Assembly: GCA_025356075.1 (NCBI GenBank)
Contig: JANXUT010000017.1
Coordinates: 1 to 32,141 of the forward strand
DNA from: Pseudomonadota bacterium
GTDB taxonomy: Bacteria; Pseudomonadota; Gammaproteobacteria; Steroidobacterales; Steroidobacteraceae
Reading direction: 5' to 3'
Length of the DNA stretch: 32,141 nt
The translations under genes were made by a program, and so were the position numbers. Under the pieces are notes generated by a model. The model made no database searches and was not told the origin of the DNA. It saw only the letters and a list, made by a program, of their open reading frames with translations. Positions 16,846-25,962 of the stretch are shown here, one piece after another. The stretch's first letter is position 1. Each line of letters opens with the position of its first letter.

Positions 16846-17327
16846 TCGCCGAGGTCGATGCCGGCTTCAAGGAGAAGGGCTTCGTCACGGCGCGGCTCGA
16901 TGACCTCATGAACTGGGCCCGCACGGGCTCGCTGTGGCCGATGACCTTCGGCCTCGCCTGCTGCGCGGTCGAGATGATGCACGCGGGGGCCGCGCGCTAC
17001 GACCTCGACCGCTTTGGCGTCGTGTTCCGGCCGAGCCCGCGCCAGTCGGACGTCATGATCGTTGCCGGCACACTCGTCAACAAGATGGCGCCCGCGCTTC
17101 GCAAGGTCTACGACCAGATGGCGGAGCCGCGCTGGGTCATCTCGATGGGAAGTTGCGCGAACGGCGGCGGCTACTACCACTATTCCTACGCGGTCGTGCG
17201 CGGCTGCGACCGGATCGTGCCGGTCGACGTCTACGTACCGGGCTGCCCGCCGTCGGCGGAGGCGCTCATGTACGGGATCCTGCAGCTGCAGGCCAAGATC
17301 CGCCGCACGAGCACGATTGCCCGATGA
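16836..17327 (+). CDS. nuoB: NADH-quinone oxidoreductase subunit B
   Basis: NuoB carries the terminal iron-sulphur cluster N2, which passes electrons to quinone. The four cluster ligands are present as the unusual adjacent pair Cys42-Cys43 ([10 protein letters not shown]), Cys107 ([10 protein letters not shown]) and Cys137 ([11 protein letters not shown]). The length (163 residues) is standard. The start ATG 16836 lies inside the end of nuoA, giving a 10-nt overlap and likely translational coupling. The nuoB stop is followed by a 45-bp gap before nuoC, which is longer than most junctions in this operon and holds a tiny open frame. Confidence 0.97.
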   Translation: MGLVAEVDAGFKEKGFVTARLDDLMNWARTGSLWPMTFGLACCAVEMMHAGAARYDLDRFGVVFRPSPRQSDVMIVAGTLVNKMAPALRKVYDQMAEPRWVISMGSCANGGGYYHYSYAVVRGCDRIVPVDVYVPGCPPSAEALMYGILQLQAKIRRTSTIAR

Positions 17328-17368
17328 AGCGCTGCGCTCCCTCAGCTGCCACCGGCGCGCGGGCCTAG
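17324..17368 (+). other. 14-codon open frame bridging nuoB and nuoC
   Basis: An ATG overlaps the nuoB stop (ATGA at 17324-17327) and opens a 14-codon frame ending at TAG 17366-17368, 4 nt before the nuoC ATG. This geometry could carry ribosomes from nuoB to nuoC, whose own ribosome-binding site is weak. There is no evidence that the peptide is functional. Confidence 0.2.
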
Positions 17369-17372
17369 GCGC

Positions 17373-18161
17373 ATGGCCACGAGCCTCGAGGACCTCGCGA
17401 CCGAACTCGGAAGCGCCTTCGGCGAGCGGACCCGGCGGCTGCCGGCCGTGCGCGGGGAGATCACCGTCGAGGTCTCCCCCGCCGACCTCATCGCCGTCGC
17501 GACGACGCTTCGCGATGCCCCGCAGTTCAGGTTCGAGGTGCTCGCCGATCTTTCCGGCATCGACTACCTCACCTACGGCCGCGAGGAGTGGCAGACCCAG
17601 CGCGCGACGGGCACCGGCTTCAGCCGCGGCGTCAAGGCGCTCGAGCGCGCGGCACCGGCGCCGGCGAGCGAGGAGGGCGTCGATGGCACGCGCCGCTTCG
17701 CGGTGGTCTATCACCTCCTCTCGATCACCCACAACCGGCGCTTGCGGCTGCGAGTGCACTGCGAGCCGGGCGAGCCGCCGCTGATCGACTCGATCGTCGA
17801 GGTATGGCCAGGCGCGAACTGGTACGAGCGCGAGGCGTTCGACCTGTTCGGGATCCTCTTTCGCGGCCACCCGGACTTGCGGCGCCTGCTGACCGACTAC
17901 GGCTTCGTCGGGCATCCGTTTCGCAAGGACTTCCCGCTCTCCGGCCACGTCGAGGTGCGCTACGACCCGGAGAAGAAGCGCGTGGTCTACCAGCCCGTCA
18001 GCATCGAGCCGCGCGTGCTGGTACCGAAGGTGATCCGCGCCGATCACCGCTACGATCCCGCGTTGACGGGTGCGCCACCGGGCGCCGTCCCCGCGGCAGC
18101 CGCACCCGCCGCCGCACCCGCCAGCGCACCCGTTGCTGCCGCAGGCAAGCCCAATGCCTGA
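17373..18161 (+). CDS. nuoC: NADH-quinone oxidoreductase subunit C
   Basis: NuoC is the 30-kDa-type subunit of the peripheral arm and contacts NuoD. Recognisable segments are [13 protein letters not shown], the motif [54 protein letters not shown] and YQPVSIEPR. It has a central insertion at about residues 70-105, between the TYGRE strand and VVYHLLS, and an Ala/Pro-rich C-terminal tail of about 30 residues. This makes it longer (262) than short NuoC proteins. It is separate from nuoD, unlike the fused NuoCD of E. coli, but overlaps it by 8 nt. Confidence 0.95.
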   Translation: MATSLEDLATELGSAFGERTRRLPAVRGEITVEVSPADLIAVATTLRDAPQFRFEVLADLSGIDYLTYGREEWQTQRATGTGFSRGVKALERAAPAPASEEGVDGTRRFAVVYHLLSITHNRRLRLRVHCEPGEPPLIDSIVEVWPGANWYEREAFDLFGILFRGHPDLRRLLTDYGFVGHPFRKDFPLSGHVEVRYDPEKKRVVYQPVSIEPRVLVPKVIRADHRYDPALTGAPPGAVPAAAAPAAAPASAPVAAAGKPNA

Positions 18162-19407
18162 GATCCGCAATTTCACGCTCAATTTCGGACCGCAGCACCC
18201 GGCCGCGCACGGCGTGCTCAGGCTGGTGCTCGAACTCGACGGCGAGGTCGTGCAGAAGGCCGACCCGCACGTGGGTCTCCTGCACCGGGGCACCGAGAAG
18301 CTCGCGGAATCCAAGCCCTTCAACCAGAGCATCGGTTACATGGACCGGCTCGACTACGTCTCGATGATGTGCAACGAGCACGCGTACGTGATGTCGATCG
18401 AGAAGCTGCTCGGGATTGAGGTGCCGCTCCGCGCCCAGTACATCCGCACGATGTTCGATGAGATCACGCGGATCCTGAACCACCTGATGTGGCTCGGCGC
18501 GCACGGCCTCGACATCGGCGCGATGACGGTGTTCCTCTACTGCTTCCGCGAGCGCGAGGACCTGATGGACTGCTACGAGGCGGTCTCGGGCACCCGCATG
18601 CACGCGACCTACTACCGCCCGGGCGGCGTGTACCGCGACCTGCCGGCGACGATGCCGCGCTACCAGCCCTCGAAGTTCAGGGGCAAGCGCGAGATCGATC
18701 GCCTGAACGAGGCGCGCTCGGGGAGCCTGCTCGACTTCATCGCCGACTTCACGATGCGCTTCCCGGCGTGCGTCGATGACTACGAGACGCTGCTGACCGA
18801 CAACCGCATCTGGAAGCAGCGCACCGTCAACATCGGCATCGTCACCCCTGAGCGCGCGAAGGCGCTGTCGTTCTCCGGTCCCGTGCTCCGTGGCTCCGGC
18901 GTCGTCTGGGACCTGCGCAAGCACCAGCCCTACGAGGTCTACGACCGTGTCGATTTTGACATCCCGGTCGGCGTGAACGGTGACTGCTACGACCGCTACC
19001 TCGTGCGGATCGAGGAGATGCGCCAGTCGAACCGCATCGTGAAGCAGTGCGTCGAGTGGCTGAAGGCGAACCCCGGTCCCTCGCTCCTCGAGGACCACAA
19101 GATCACGCCGCCGCGTCGCGTCGAGATGAAGGGCGACATGGAATCGCTGATCCATCACTTCAAGCTCTTCACCGAGGGCTACACGGTGCCGGAAGGCGAG
19201 GCGTACGCGGCGGTCGAGGCGCCGAAGGGCGAGTTCGGCGTCTGGCTCGTCTCGGATGGCGCCAACAAGCCCTATCGCCTGAAGGCCCGCGCACCCGGCT
19301 TCCCGCACCTCGCGGCGATGGACGAGATGGTTCGCGGACACATGCTCGCGGACGTCGTCGCGGTCATCGGCACGCTCGACATCGTATTCGGAGAGATCGA
19401 CCGATGA
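18154..19407 (+). CDS. nuoD: NADH-quinone oxidoreductase subunit D
   Basis: NuoD is the 49-kDa-type subunit and forms much of the quinone-binding pocket with NuoB. The N-terminus has [23 protein letters not shown] and [10 protein letters not shown], both diagnostic. SYVSMM-type and GARMH-like segments and the C-terminal DIVFGEIDR are also present. The length (417 residues) is as expected. I chose ATG 18154, which begins [13 protein letters not shown]. The longer in-frame extension upstream only mirrors the nuoC tail. It overlaps nuoC by 8 nt and nuoE by 4 nt (ATGA). Confidence 0.97.
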   Translation: MPEIRNFTLNFGPQHPAAHGVLRLVLELDGEVVQKADPHVGLLHRGTEKLAESKPFNQSIGYMDRLDYVSMMCNEHAYVMSIEKLLGIEVPLRAQYIRTMFDEITRILNHLMWLGAHGLDIGAMTVFLYCFREREDLMDCYEAVSGTRMHATYYRPGGVYRDLPATMPRYQPSKFRGKREIDRLNEARSGSLLDFIADFTMRFPACVDDYETLLTDNRIWKQRTVNIGIVTPERAKALSFSGPVLRGSGVVWDLRKHQPYEVYDRVDFDIPVGVNGDCYDRYLVRIEEMRQSNRIVKQCVEWLKANPGPSLLEDHKITPPRRVEMKGDMESLIHHFKLFTEGYTVPEGEAYAAVEAPKGEFGVWLVSDGANKPYRLKARAPGFPHLAAMDEMVRGHMLADVVAVIGTLDIVFGEIDR

Positions 19408-19904
19408 GCGCGGCAACCGGTACCTCGGTCCTGAGCGAGCACACGCGCCACGAGATCGACCATTGGATCGCGAAGTTCCCGCCGGGCAAGCAGCGCTCGG
19501 CGCTGCTCGCGGCGCTCAGGGCCGCGCAGCACCAGAACCAGGGCTATCTCACGACGCCGCTCATGGATGCGATCGCCGACTACCTCGGGCTTCCCGCCAT
19601 CCAGGTGTACGAGGTCGCGACCTTCTACTCGATGTTCGAAACCAAGCCCGCCGGGCGCCTGCACGTGTCGGTCTGCACGAACATCGCCTGCATGCTCTGT
19701 GGCTCGGACAAGATCGTCGAGCACATCGAGAAACGGCTCGGCATCAAGACCGGCGAGTCGACGCCGGACGGCAAGTTCTTCCTCAAGCGCGAGGAGGAAT
19801 GCCTCGCCGCCTGCAACAACGCGCCGATGATGATGATCGACCACGTCTACTACGAGAACCTGACGCCCGAGAAGGTCGATCAGGTGCTCGAGAGCCTGAA
19901 GTGA
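19404..19904 (+). CDS. nuoE: NADH-quinone oxidoreductase subunit E
   Basis: NuoE is the 24-kDa-type subunit carrying the [2Fe-2S] cluster N1a in the NADH-oxidising module. The ligands follow the thioredoxin-like ferredoxin pattern C-x4-C ... C-x3-C: Cys91 and Cys96 ([11 protein letters not shown]), Cys133 and Cys137 ([10 protein letters not shown]). The N-terminal helical part includes [17 protein letters not shown] and [11 protein letters not shown]. The length (166 residues) is typical. The start overlaps the nuoD stop (ATGA), so the two are translationally coupled. Confidence 0.96.
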   Translation: MSAATGTSVLSEHTRHEIDHWIAKFPPGKQRSALLAALRAAQHQNQGYLTTPLMDAIADYLGLPAIQVYEVATFYSMFETKPAGRLHVSVCTNIACMLCGSDKIVEHIEKRLGIKTGESTPDGKFFLKREEECLAACNNAPMMMIDHVYYENLTPEKVDQVLESLK

Positions 19905-19913
19905 GCCGCCCCG

Positions 19914-21221
19914 ATGCCCGTTGACATGAACCAGGTGACGTTCGAGACCTTGAAGTATCCGGAGAGCTGGACGCTCAAGACCTATCGCGGCATCGGTGGC
20001 TACGAGGCGTGGGAGAAGATCCTGCGCGAGAAGACCCCGCCCGAGAAGCTGATCGAGGAGCTGAAGGCCTCCGGGCTCAGGGGCCGCGGCGGCGCGGGCT
20101 TCCCGCTCGGCACGAAGTGGAGCTTCATGCCGAGGAACGCGCCGGGGCAGAAGTACGCGGTGTGCAATTCGGACGAGTCCGAGCCCGGCACCTGCCACGA
20201 CCGCGACATCCTCAGGTTCAACCCGCACTCGGTCGTCGAGGGCATGGCGATCGGCGGCTACGTGATGGGCGCGACGGTCGGCTACAACTACATCCGCGGC
20301 GAGTTCCTGGCCGAGCCCTTCCCGCGCTTCGAGGGCGCGCTGAAAGAGGCGTACGCGGCCGGTCTGCTTGGCAAGAACGTGCAGGGCTCCGGGGTCGACT
20401 TCGACTTGCACGCGGTTGCAGGCGCGGGCGCCTACATCTGTGGCGAGGAGACCGCGCTCCTCGAGTCGCTCGAGGGCAAGCAAGGCAAGCCGCGCTTCAA
20501 GCCGCCGTTCCCGGCGAGCTTTGGCCTCTACGGCCGCCCGACCACGATCAACAACACGCAGAGCTACGCCTCCGTGCCGACGATCCTCAGGAAGGGCGCG
20601 GCCTGGTTCGCGGGTCTTGGTGTTCCGAACTCGGGCGGGACGATCATTTTCTCGGTCTCGGGACACGTCAATCGTCCCGGCAACTACGAGCTCCCCCTCG
20701 GCATCCCGTTCAAGGAACTCCTCGAGGACGTCTGCGGCGGTATGCGCGGCGGCAAGAAGCTAAAAGCGGTGATCCCGGGCGGCTCCTCGGTCCCCGTCGT
20801 GCCGGGCGAGCTCATGATGGGCGTGACGATGGACATCGATGCGCTCAGGAAGATCGGCTCATCCGTCGGTACGGGCGCGATGGTCGTCATGGACGAGACG
20901 ACCTGCATGGTGAAGATGCTCGAGCGGATCTCGCGCTTCTACCGCGCGGAGTCCTGCGGGCAGTGCACGCCGTGCCGCGAGGGCACGGGCTGGATGAATC
21001 GGCTCATCCGCAAGATGCTGGCGGGGCAGGGCGTGCGGGCCGACCTCGACCTCCTCCTCGATGTCGCGAATCGCATCGAGGGGCACACGATCTGCGCGCT
21101 CGGCGATGCGGCGGCCTGGCCCGTGCAGAGCTTCCTCAAGCACTACCGCCACGAATTCGAATACATGATCGACCACGGCGGCAAGAGCCTCGTCGACGAC
21201 CCCGCGCGGCACGCCGCGTGA
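19914..21221 (+). CDS. nuoF: NADH-quinone oxidoreductase subunit F (FMN/NADH-binding)
   Basis: NuoF oxidises NADH through FMN and passes electrons to cluster N3. The FMN/NADH-binding glycine-rich segment is [16 protein letters not shown] (from Leu55). [13 protein letters not shown] and [19 protein letters not shown] follow. The [4Fe-4S] ligands are Cys348, Cys351 and Cys354 in [11 protein letters not shown], and Cys394 in HTICALGD. The length (435 residues) is normal. ATG 19914 is used; a second in-frame ATG four codons later is an alternative start. The gene follows nuoE by 9 nt. Confidence 0.97.
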   Translation: MPVDMNQVTFETLKYPESWTLKTYRGIGGYEAWEKILREKTPPEKLIEELKASGLRGRGGAGFPLGTKWSFMPRNAPGQKYAVCNSDESEPGTCHDRDILRFNPHSVVEGMAIGGYVMGATVGYNYIRGEFLAEPFPRFEGALKEAYAAGLLGKNVQGSGVDFDLHAVAGAGAYICGEETALLESLEGKQGKPRFKPPFPASFGLYGRPTTINNTQSYASVPTILRKGAAWFAGLGVPNSGGTIIFSVSGHVNRPGNYELPLGIPFKELLEDVCGGMRGGKKLKAVIPGGSSVPVVPGELMMGVTMDIDALRKIGSSVGTGAMVVMDETTCMVKMLERISRFYRAESCGQCTPCREGTGWMNRLIRKMLAGQGVRADLDLLLDVANRIEGHTICALGDAAAWPVQSFLKHYRHEFEYMIDHGGKSLVDDPARHAA

Positions 21222-21246
21222 CGCCGGCAGGAAGAACAGAGTTCGC

Positions 21247-23430
21247 ATGAGCCAGGATCTCGTCAACCTCGAAGTCGATGGCGTTGCGGTCACGGGCCGC
21301 AAGGGCCAGATGATCATGCAGGTCACCGACACGACCGACTCGTACATCCCGCGCTTCTGCTATCACCAGAAGCTCAGCGTCGCGGCCAACTGCCGCATGT
21401 GCCTCGTCGAGGTCGAGAAGGCACCGAAGCCGCTGCCCGCCTGCGCGACGCCGATCGCCGAGGGCATGAAGGTCTTCACGAAGTCACCGAAGGCCATCGG
21501 CGCGCAGAAGGCGACGATGGAGTTCCTGCTGATCAACCATCCGCTCGACTGCCCGATCTGCGACCAGGGCGGGGAGTGCGAGCTGCAGGACTTGGCGATG
21601 GGTTTCGGACGCGATGCCGCGCGCTTCGCCGAGAGGAAGCGCGTCGTCAAGGATAAGAACCTGGGTCCTCTGGTCTCGACCGACATGACGCGCTGTATCC
21701 ACTGCACGCGCTGCGTGCGCTTCACGGCCGAGATCGCCGGGCTCCAGGAGCTCGGCACCACCGGGCGCGGCGAGGACATGCAGATCGGCACGTGGATCGA
21801 GAAGAGCGTCGACCACGAGCTCTCCGGCAACATCATCGACCTCTGCCCGGTCGGCGCGTTGAACTCAAAGCCCTTCCGCTACCAGGGCCGCTCGTGGGAG
21901 ATGACCGAGCAGGCGCTCGTCTCGCCGCACGATTCGGTGGGCTCCAACCTCTCCGCACACGTGCGCCGCGGCCGGCTGATGCGGATCGTGCCGCGCGCCA
22001 ACGAGGCGATCAACGAGACGTGGATCTCCGACCGCGACCGGTTCTCCTACGAGGGCATCTACGCGAGCGACCGGCTGCAGGCGCCGCTCATCCGCAAGGA
22101 CGGCAGGCTCGTGCCGACCGACTGGCAAAGCGCGCTGGAGGCCGCGGCAGCGGGACTCAAATCCGTCGTCGCGACGCACGGCGCGGCGTCCCTGGGTGTG
22201 CTCGCGCTGCCGGGCGCCACGCTCGAGGAGCACTGGCTCCTTGCGCGGCTCGCGCGCGCGCTTGGCACGGCCAACCTCGATCACCGGCTGCGGCGCATCG
22301 ATTTTCGGGACCAGGACGCCGATCCCGCCTTCGCGGGCCTAGGGGTTGCGCTCGCCGACCTCGACACCCGCGATGCGGTCCTCGTCATCGGCGCGGATCT
22401 TCGGCATGAGGCACCGATCATCGCGCACCGGCTGCGCACCGCGGCGATGCGGAACGCGGCGAAGGTCGTGTTCGTGAACCCGGCCGCCTTCGACTACCTC
22501 TTCCCCGTCGCCGCCCAGCAGGTGGTGCCCGCGGCCGGCATGACCGCCGAGCTCCTCGCGCTCGGCCGCGCCCTCGCGGAGGCGGCCGGGCAGCCGCTGC
22601 CGGCGGCGCTTGCCGCGGCGACGGCGCCGTCGCCGGCGCACACGGCGGCCGCGCAGGCACTCGCGGGCGGTGGCGCCCGGCGGCTCGTGCTCCTCGGCGG
22701 CCTCGCCGAGCGGCACCCGGCGTTCTCCGACCTTCGGGCCGCGGCCGCCGCCATCGCGGGCCTCCTTGGCGCCTCGCTCGGCTACGTGCCGGACGGCGCG
22801 AACGCCGCGGGTGCGGCGCTCGCCGGCGTCCTCCCGCACCGTGCGGAAGGTGGCCAGGTCGCCACGGCGCGTGGCCGCGATGCCGCCGCGATGCTGAGTG
22901 GCGGCCTCAAGGGCTACGTGCTCCACGGCGGGCTCGAGCCCGGTCTCGACACCACGGCGGCCGATGCCGAGGCCTCGCTCGAGCGCGCGGAATTCGTGCT
23001 GGCGCTCTCGCCCTTTGCGCCGGAGTCGCTCGAGCGCTACGCGCACGTGGTGCTGCCGATCGGCACGTTCGCCGAGACCTCGGGCACTTTCGTGAACCTC
23101 GAGGGCCGCTGGCAGAGCTTCGCCGGCGCCGCCCTCCCCGTGGGCGAGGCGCGGCCCGGCTGGAAGGTGCTCAGGGTCCTCGGCAACCTCCTTGGCGTCG
23201 CGGGCTTCGACTACCCGACCTCCGAGGCCGTGCGCGAGGAGCTGAAGGCGCGCTTGGGCGCGCTCGCCGGCGCCCCGGCGGCGACCGAGTACCGGGGCGC
23301 TTGGCGGCCGTCCGGGCCGCTCACGGGCGTCCTCGCGGAGCTGCCGCTCTACCAGAGCGACCCTCTCGTGCGGCGCGCGCAGGCGCTGCAGGAGACCCGC
23401 GAGGCCGCGCGCTTGCGCGCGGTCTACTGA
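21247..23430 (+). CDS. nuoG: NADH-quinone oxidoreductase subunit G (multi-FeS)
   Basis: NuoG is the largest peripheral subunit of complex I. The ferredoxin-like N-terminus holds a [2Fe-2S] site (Cys38, Cys49, Cys52, Cys66). It is followed by the N5 site with one histidine (His98, Cys102, Cys105, Cys111) and N4 (Cys150, Cys153, Cys156, Cys200). The position where E. coli and Thermus carry the extra cluster N7 reads SPHDSVGSNLSAHVRRG with no cysteines, so N7 is absent, as in most bacteria. The molybdopterin-oxidoreductase-like C-terminal half is rich in Ala and Gly, with no sign of cofactor binding. The length is 727 residues. AGGAAG before ATG 21247 provides the ribosome-binding site. Confidence 0.96.
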   Translation: MSQDLVNLEVDGVAVTGRKGQMIMQVTDTTDSYIPRFCYHQKLSVAANCRMCLVEVEKAPKPLPACATPIAEGMKVFTKSPKAIGAQKATMEFLLINHPLDCPICDQGGECELQDLAMGFGRDAARFAERKRVVKDKNLGPLVSTDMTRCIHCTRCVRFTAEIAGLQELGTTGRGEDMQIGTWIEKSVDHELSGNIIDLCPVGALNSKPFRYQGRSWEMTEQALVSPHDSVGSNLSAHVRRGRLMRIVPRANEAINETWISDRDRFSYEGIYASDRLQAPLIRKDGRLVPTDWQSALEAAAAGLKSVVATHGAASLGVLALPGATLEEHWLLARLARALGTANLDHRLRRIDFRDQDADPAFAGLGVALADLDTRDAVLVIGADLRHEAPIIAHRLRTAAMRNAAKVVFVNPAAFDYLFPVAAQQVVPAAGMTAELLALGRALAEAAGQPLPAALAAATAPSPAHTAAAQALAGGGARRLVLLGGLAERHPAFSDLRAAAAAIAGLLGASLGYVPDGANAAGAALAGVLPHRAEGGQVATARGRDAAAMLSGGLKGYVLHGGLEPGLDTTAADAEASLERAEFVLALSPFAPESLERYAHVVLPIGTFAETSGTFVNLEGRWQSFAGAALPVGEARPGWKVLRVLGNLLGVAGFDYPTSEAVREELKARLGALAGAPAATEYRGAWRPSGPLTGVLAELPLYQSDPLVRRAQALQETREAARLRAVY

Positions 23431-23436
23431 CGACCC

Positions 23437-24540
23437 ATGAACCTTCTCCTCTCACTCTGGACCGAGTATCGCGAGCTCATCGTGCTCACGGTCGAGATCA
23501 TCGCCGTGATGCTCGCGGTCGTGATCTCGGTCGCGCTCATGACCTACGCCGAGCGCAAGGTCATTGGCTGGATCCAGGTGCGGCACGGGCCCAACCAGAT
23601 CCGCATCTTCGGCCTGCCTTTCTTCAAGGGCCTCGCGCAGCCCTTTGCCGACGTCATCAAGCTCTTGCTGAAAGAAGTCATCGTCCCGACGAATGCCGAC
23701 AAGTTCCTGTTCCTGATCGCCCCGCTCGTCGCGCTCACCCCTGCGCTTGCGACCTGGGCGGTGGTGCCGTTCTCGCCTGAGTTCGTGCTGGCGGACATCG
23801 ATGCGGGCCTCCTGTATATCCTCGCGCTCACCTCGCTCGGCGTGTACGGCATCATCCTCGCCGGCTGGGCCGCGAATTCGAAGTACGCGCTCCTGGGCGC
23901 CATGCGCTCGGCGGCGCAGATCGTCGCCTACGAGATCGCGATGGGCTTCGCGCTGGTCGGCGTCCTGATGGCGGCGGGGAGCCTTAACCTCACCGACATC
24001 GTGCGCGCGCAGTCGCACGGCTACGCCGCCTACGGCTGGCCCTGGCAGGCGGCGGGATTCCTCACCTGGAACTGGTTCTGGCTCTTCCCGCTGATGGTCG
24101 TCTACTTCATCTCAGGCATCGCCGAGACCAACCGCGCGCCCTTCGACGTCGCGGAAGGGGAGTCGGAGATCGTCGCGGGCTTTCACGTCGAGTACTCGGG
24201 CGCCACGTTCGCGACGCTGTTCGCGCTGCCCGAGTACGCGAACATGATCCTGGTCGCGACGCTCGCCTCGGTCTTCTTCATGGGCGGCTGGCAGTCGCCG
24301 TTCGACGGTTACCTCGCGCCCACCTCGCTCCTCGCCGAGCCCTCGTTCATGTGGCTCGCGCTCAAGATCCTCGCCTTCCTCTTCTGCTTCCTGTGGTTCC
24401 GGGCGACCTTCCCGCGCTACCGCTACGACCAGATCATGCGGCTCGGCTGGAAGGTGTTCATTCCGATTACGCTGGTTTGGATCGCGGTCGAGAGCGCGAT
24501 GGCCTGGTTCCGGGTCGGTCCCTGGGCGTCGTTGGGTTAA
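23437..24540 (+). CDS. nuoH: NADH-quinone oxidoreductase subunit H
   Basis: NuoH is a membrane subunit with about eight helices that shapes the entry of the quinone chamber. Diagnostic segments are [18 protein letters not shown] near residue 40, [16 protein letters not shown], the acidic loop [26 protein letters not shown], and [22 protein letters not shown] near the C-terminus. The length (367 residues) is typical of the family. It starts 6 nt after the nuoG stop and ends 15 nt before nuoI. Confidence 0.97.
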   Translation: MNLLLSLWTEYRELIVLTVEIIAVMLAVVISVALMTYAERKVIGWIQVRHGPNQIRIFGLPFFKGLAQPFADVIKLLLKEVIVPTNADKFLFLIAPLVALTPALATWAVVPFSPEFVLADIDAGLLYILALTSLGVYGIILAGWAANSKYALLGAMRSAAQIVAYEIAMGFALVGVLMAAGSLNLTDIVRAQSHGYAAYGWPWQAAGFLTWNWFWLFPLMVVYFISGIAETNRAPFDVAEGESEIVAGFHVEYSGATFATLFALPEYANMILVATLASVFFMGGWQSPFDGYLAPTSLLAEPSFMWLALKILAFLFCFLWFRATFPRYRYDQIMRLGWKVFIPITLVWIAVESAMAWFRVGPWASLG

Positions 24541-24555
24541 GGCCGGGAGATCATC

Positions 24556-25044
24556 ATGAGCGCGGTCCGCAACTTCACGAAGACGCTGCTGCTCGGTGAG
24601 CTCCTGCAAGGGCTCGCCGTGACCTTCAGGCACATGTGGAAGCCCAAGTTCACGGTGCACTACCCCGAGGAAAAGACGCCGCAGTCGGTGCGCTATCGCG
24701 GCCTGCATGCGCTCAGGCGCTACCCGAACGGCGAGGAACGCTGCATCGCCTGCAAGCTGTGCGAGGCGGTGTGTCCGGCGCTTGCGATCACCATCGAGTC
24801 CGATGCCAGCGCGGACGGCACGCGCCGCACGACCCGCTACGACATCGACCTCTTCAAGTGCATCTACTGCGGCTTCTGTGAGGAAGCGTGCCCGGTCGAT
24901 GCGATCGTCGAGACGCGCATCCACGAGTACCACATGGAGAACCGCGGCGAGAACATCATGACCAAGGACAAGCTGCTCGCGGTCGGCGAGCGATACGAGG
25001 CGATGATCGCGGCCGACAAGGCCGCCGACGCGCCGTACCGGTAG
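24556..25044 (+). CDS. nuoI: NADH-quinone oxidoreductase subunit I
   Basis: NuoI is the TYKY-type subunit with two [4Fe-4S] clusters (N6a and N6b) that lead electrons to NuoB. The ligand sets are Cys63, Cys66, Cys69 and Cys73 ([17 protein letters not shown]) and Cys102, Cys105, Cys108 and Cys112 ([17 protein letters not shown]). The N-terminus [19 protein letters not shown] is the amphipathic anchor helix. The length (162 residues) is typical. GGGAG lies shortly before the ATG. Confidence 0.97.
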   Translation: MSAVRNFTKTLLLGELLQGLAVTFRHMWKPKFTVHYPEEKTPQSVRYRGLHALRRYPNGEERCIACKLCEAVCPALAITIESDASADGTRRTTRYDIDLFKCIYCGFCEEACPVDAIVETRIHEYHMENRGENIMTKDKLLAVGERYEAMIAADKAADAPYR

Positions 25045-25057
25045 CGGGAGGCACCCC

Positions 25058-25660
25058 TTGTTCGTCACCCTGCTTTTCTATGCGTTCGCAACGGTGCTGG
25101 TCGGTGCCGCGCTTGGCGTGGTGCTCTCAAGGAACCCGGTGCACGCCGCGCTCTTCCTCGTGCTCGCGTTCTTCACGAGCGCTGCGCTGTGGCTGCTGCT
25201 CGAGGCGGAGTTCCTCGGCATCGTGCTCGTGCTCGTCTATGTCGGCGCCGTGATGGTGCTCTTCCTCTTCGTCGTGATGATGCTCGATGTCAACGTCGCG
25301 CAGCTGCGCGAGGGCCTCACGCGCCACGCGCCCTTGGGCGCGCTCGTCGCCGGCATCATGATCGTCGAGATCGTCTACGTCGTCTGGGTGCGTGAACTTG
25401 GCGGCACGCTCGGGCCCATGCCCGCCGCCTCGGTCGCCTCCGTCTCGAACACGAAGGCGCTCGGCGCGGTCCTCTACACCGACTACGCGCTCCCGTTCCA
25501 GCTCGCGGCCGTCGTGCTGCTGGTCGCGATCGTCGCGGCCATCGTCCTTACGATGCGAAAGCGCCCAGGCTACCGCCAGCAGGACATCGCGGCGCAGGTC
25601 GCCGTCAGGCGCGAGGACCGGGTCCGCATCGTCAAGGTCGACCCGGCGGGGCGCCCATGA
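25058..25660 (+). CDS. nuoJ: NADH-quinone oxidoreductase subunit J
   Basis: NuoJ is a membrane subunit with five predicted helices next to NuoA, NuoK and NuoN. It includes the conserved [55 protein letters not shown] region, broken here only by its loops. The start is TTG 25058, with GGAG at 25046-25049. No ATG or GTG fits the conserved first helix, so a rare start codon is likely and might lower initiation. The tail after the last helix is basic. The stop overlaps nuoK (ATGA). The length is 200 residues. Confidence 0.94.
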   Translation: MFVTLLFYAFATVLVGAALGVVLSRNPVHAALFLVLAFFTSAALWLLLEAEFLGIVLVLVYVGAVMVLFLFVVMMLDVNVAQLREGLTRHAPLGALVAGIMIVEIVYVVWVRELGGTLGPMPAASVASVSNTKALGAVLYTDYALPFQLAAVVLLVAIVAAIVLTMRKRPGYRQQDIAAQVAVRREDRVRIVKVDPAGRP

Positions 25661-25962
25661 TCGGATTGCCACATTTCCTCGTGCTCGCGGGCGTCCTCTT
25701 CAGCATTGCGGTCGCGGGGATCTTCCTCAACCGCAAGAACATGATCGTGCTCCTGATGTGCATCGAGCTCATGCTGCTCGCCGTCAACTTCAACTTCATC
25801 GCCTTCAGCCGCTGGCTCGGCAACCTCGACGGCCAGGTGTTCGTGTTCTTCATACTCACCGTCGCGGCGGCGGAGTCGGCGATCGGCCTTGCGATCCTCG
25901 TGGTCGTGTTCCGCGAGCGGCGTGGCATCAACGTCGACAGCCTCGACGCGATGCGGGGCTGA
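25657..25962 (+). CDS. nuoK: NADH-quinone oxidoreductase subunit K
   Basis: NuoK is a three-helix MrpC-like membrane subunit of the proton path. The two buried glutamates required in the family are present: Glu37 in [15 protein letters not shown] and Glu73 in [14 protein letters not shown]. The length (101 residues) is standard. It overlaps nuoJ by 4 nt and ends within the first ATG of nuoL, an arrangement that favours equal amounts of the small membrane subunits. Confidence 0.97.
   Translation: MIGLPHFLVLAGVLFSIAVAGIFLNRKNMIVLLMCIELMLLAVNFNFIAFSRWLGNLDGQVFVFFILTVAAAESAIGLAILVVVFRERRGINVDSLDAMRG

Noticed and set aside
19272-20666. Long minus-strand open frame opposite nuoD-nuoF
   Set aside because: It spans parts of three conserved nuo genes on the other strand and has shadow-like composition and no motif.
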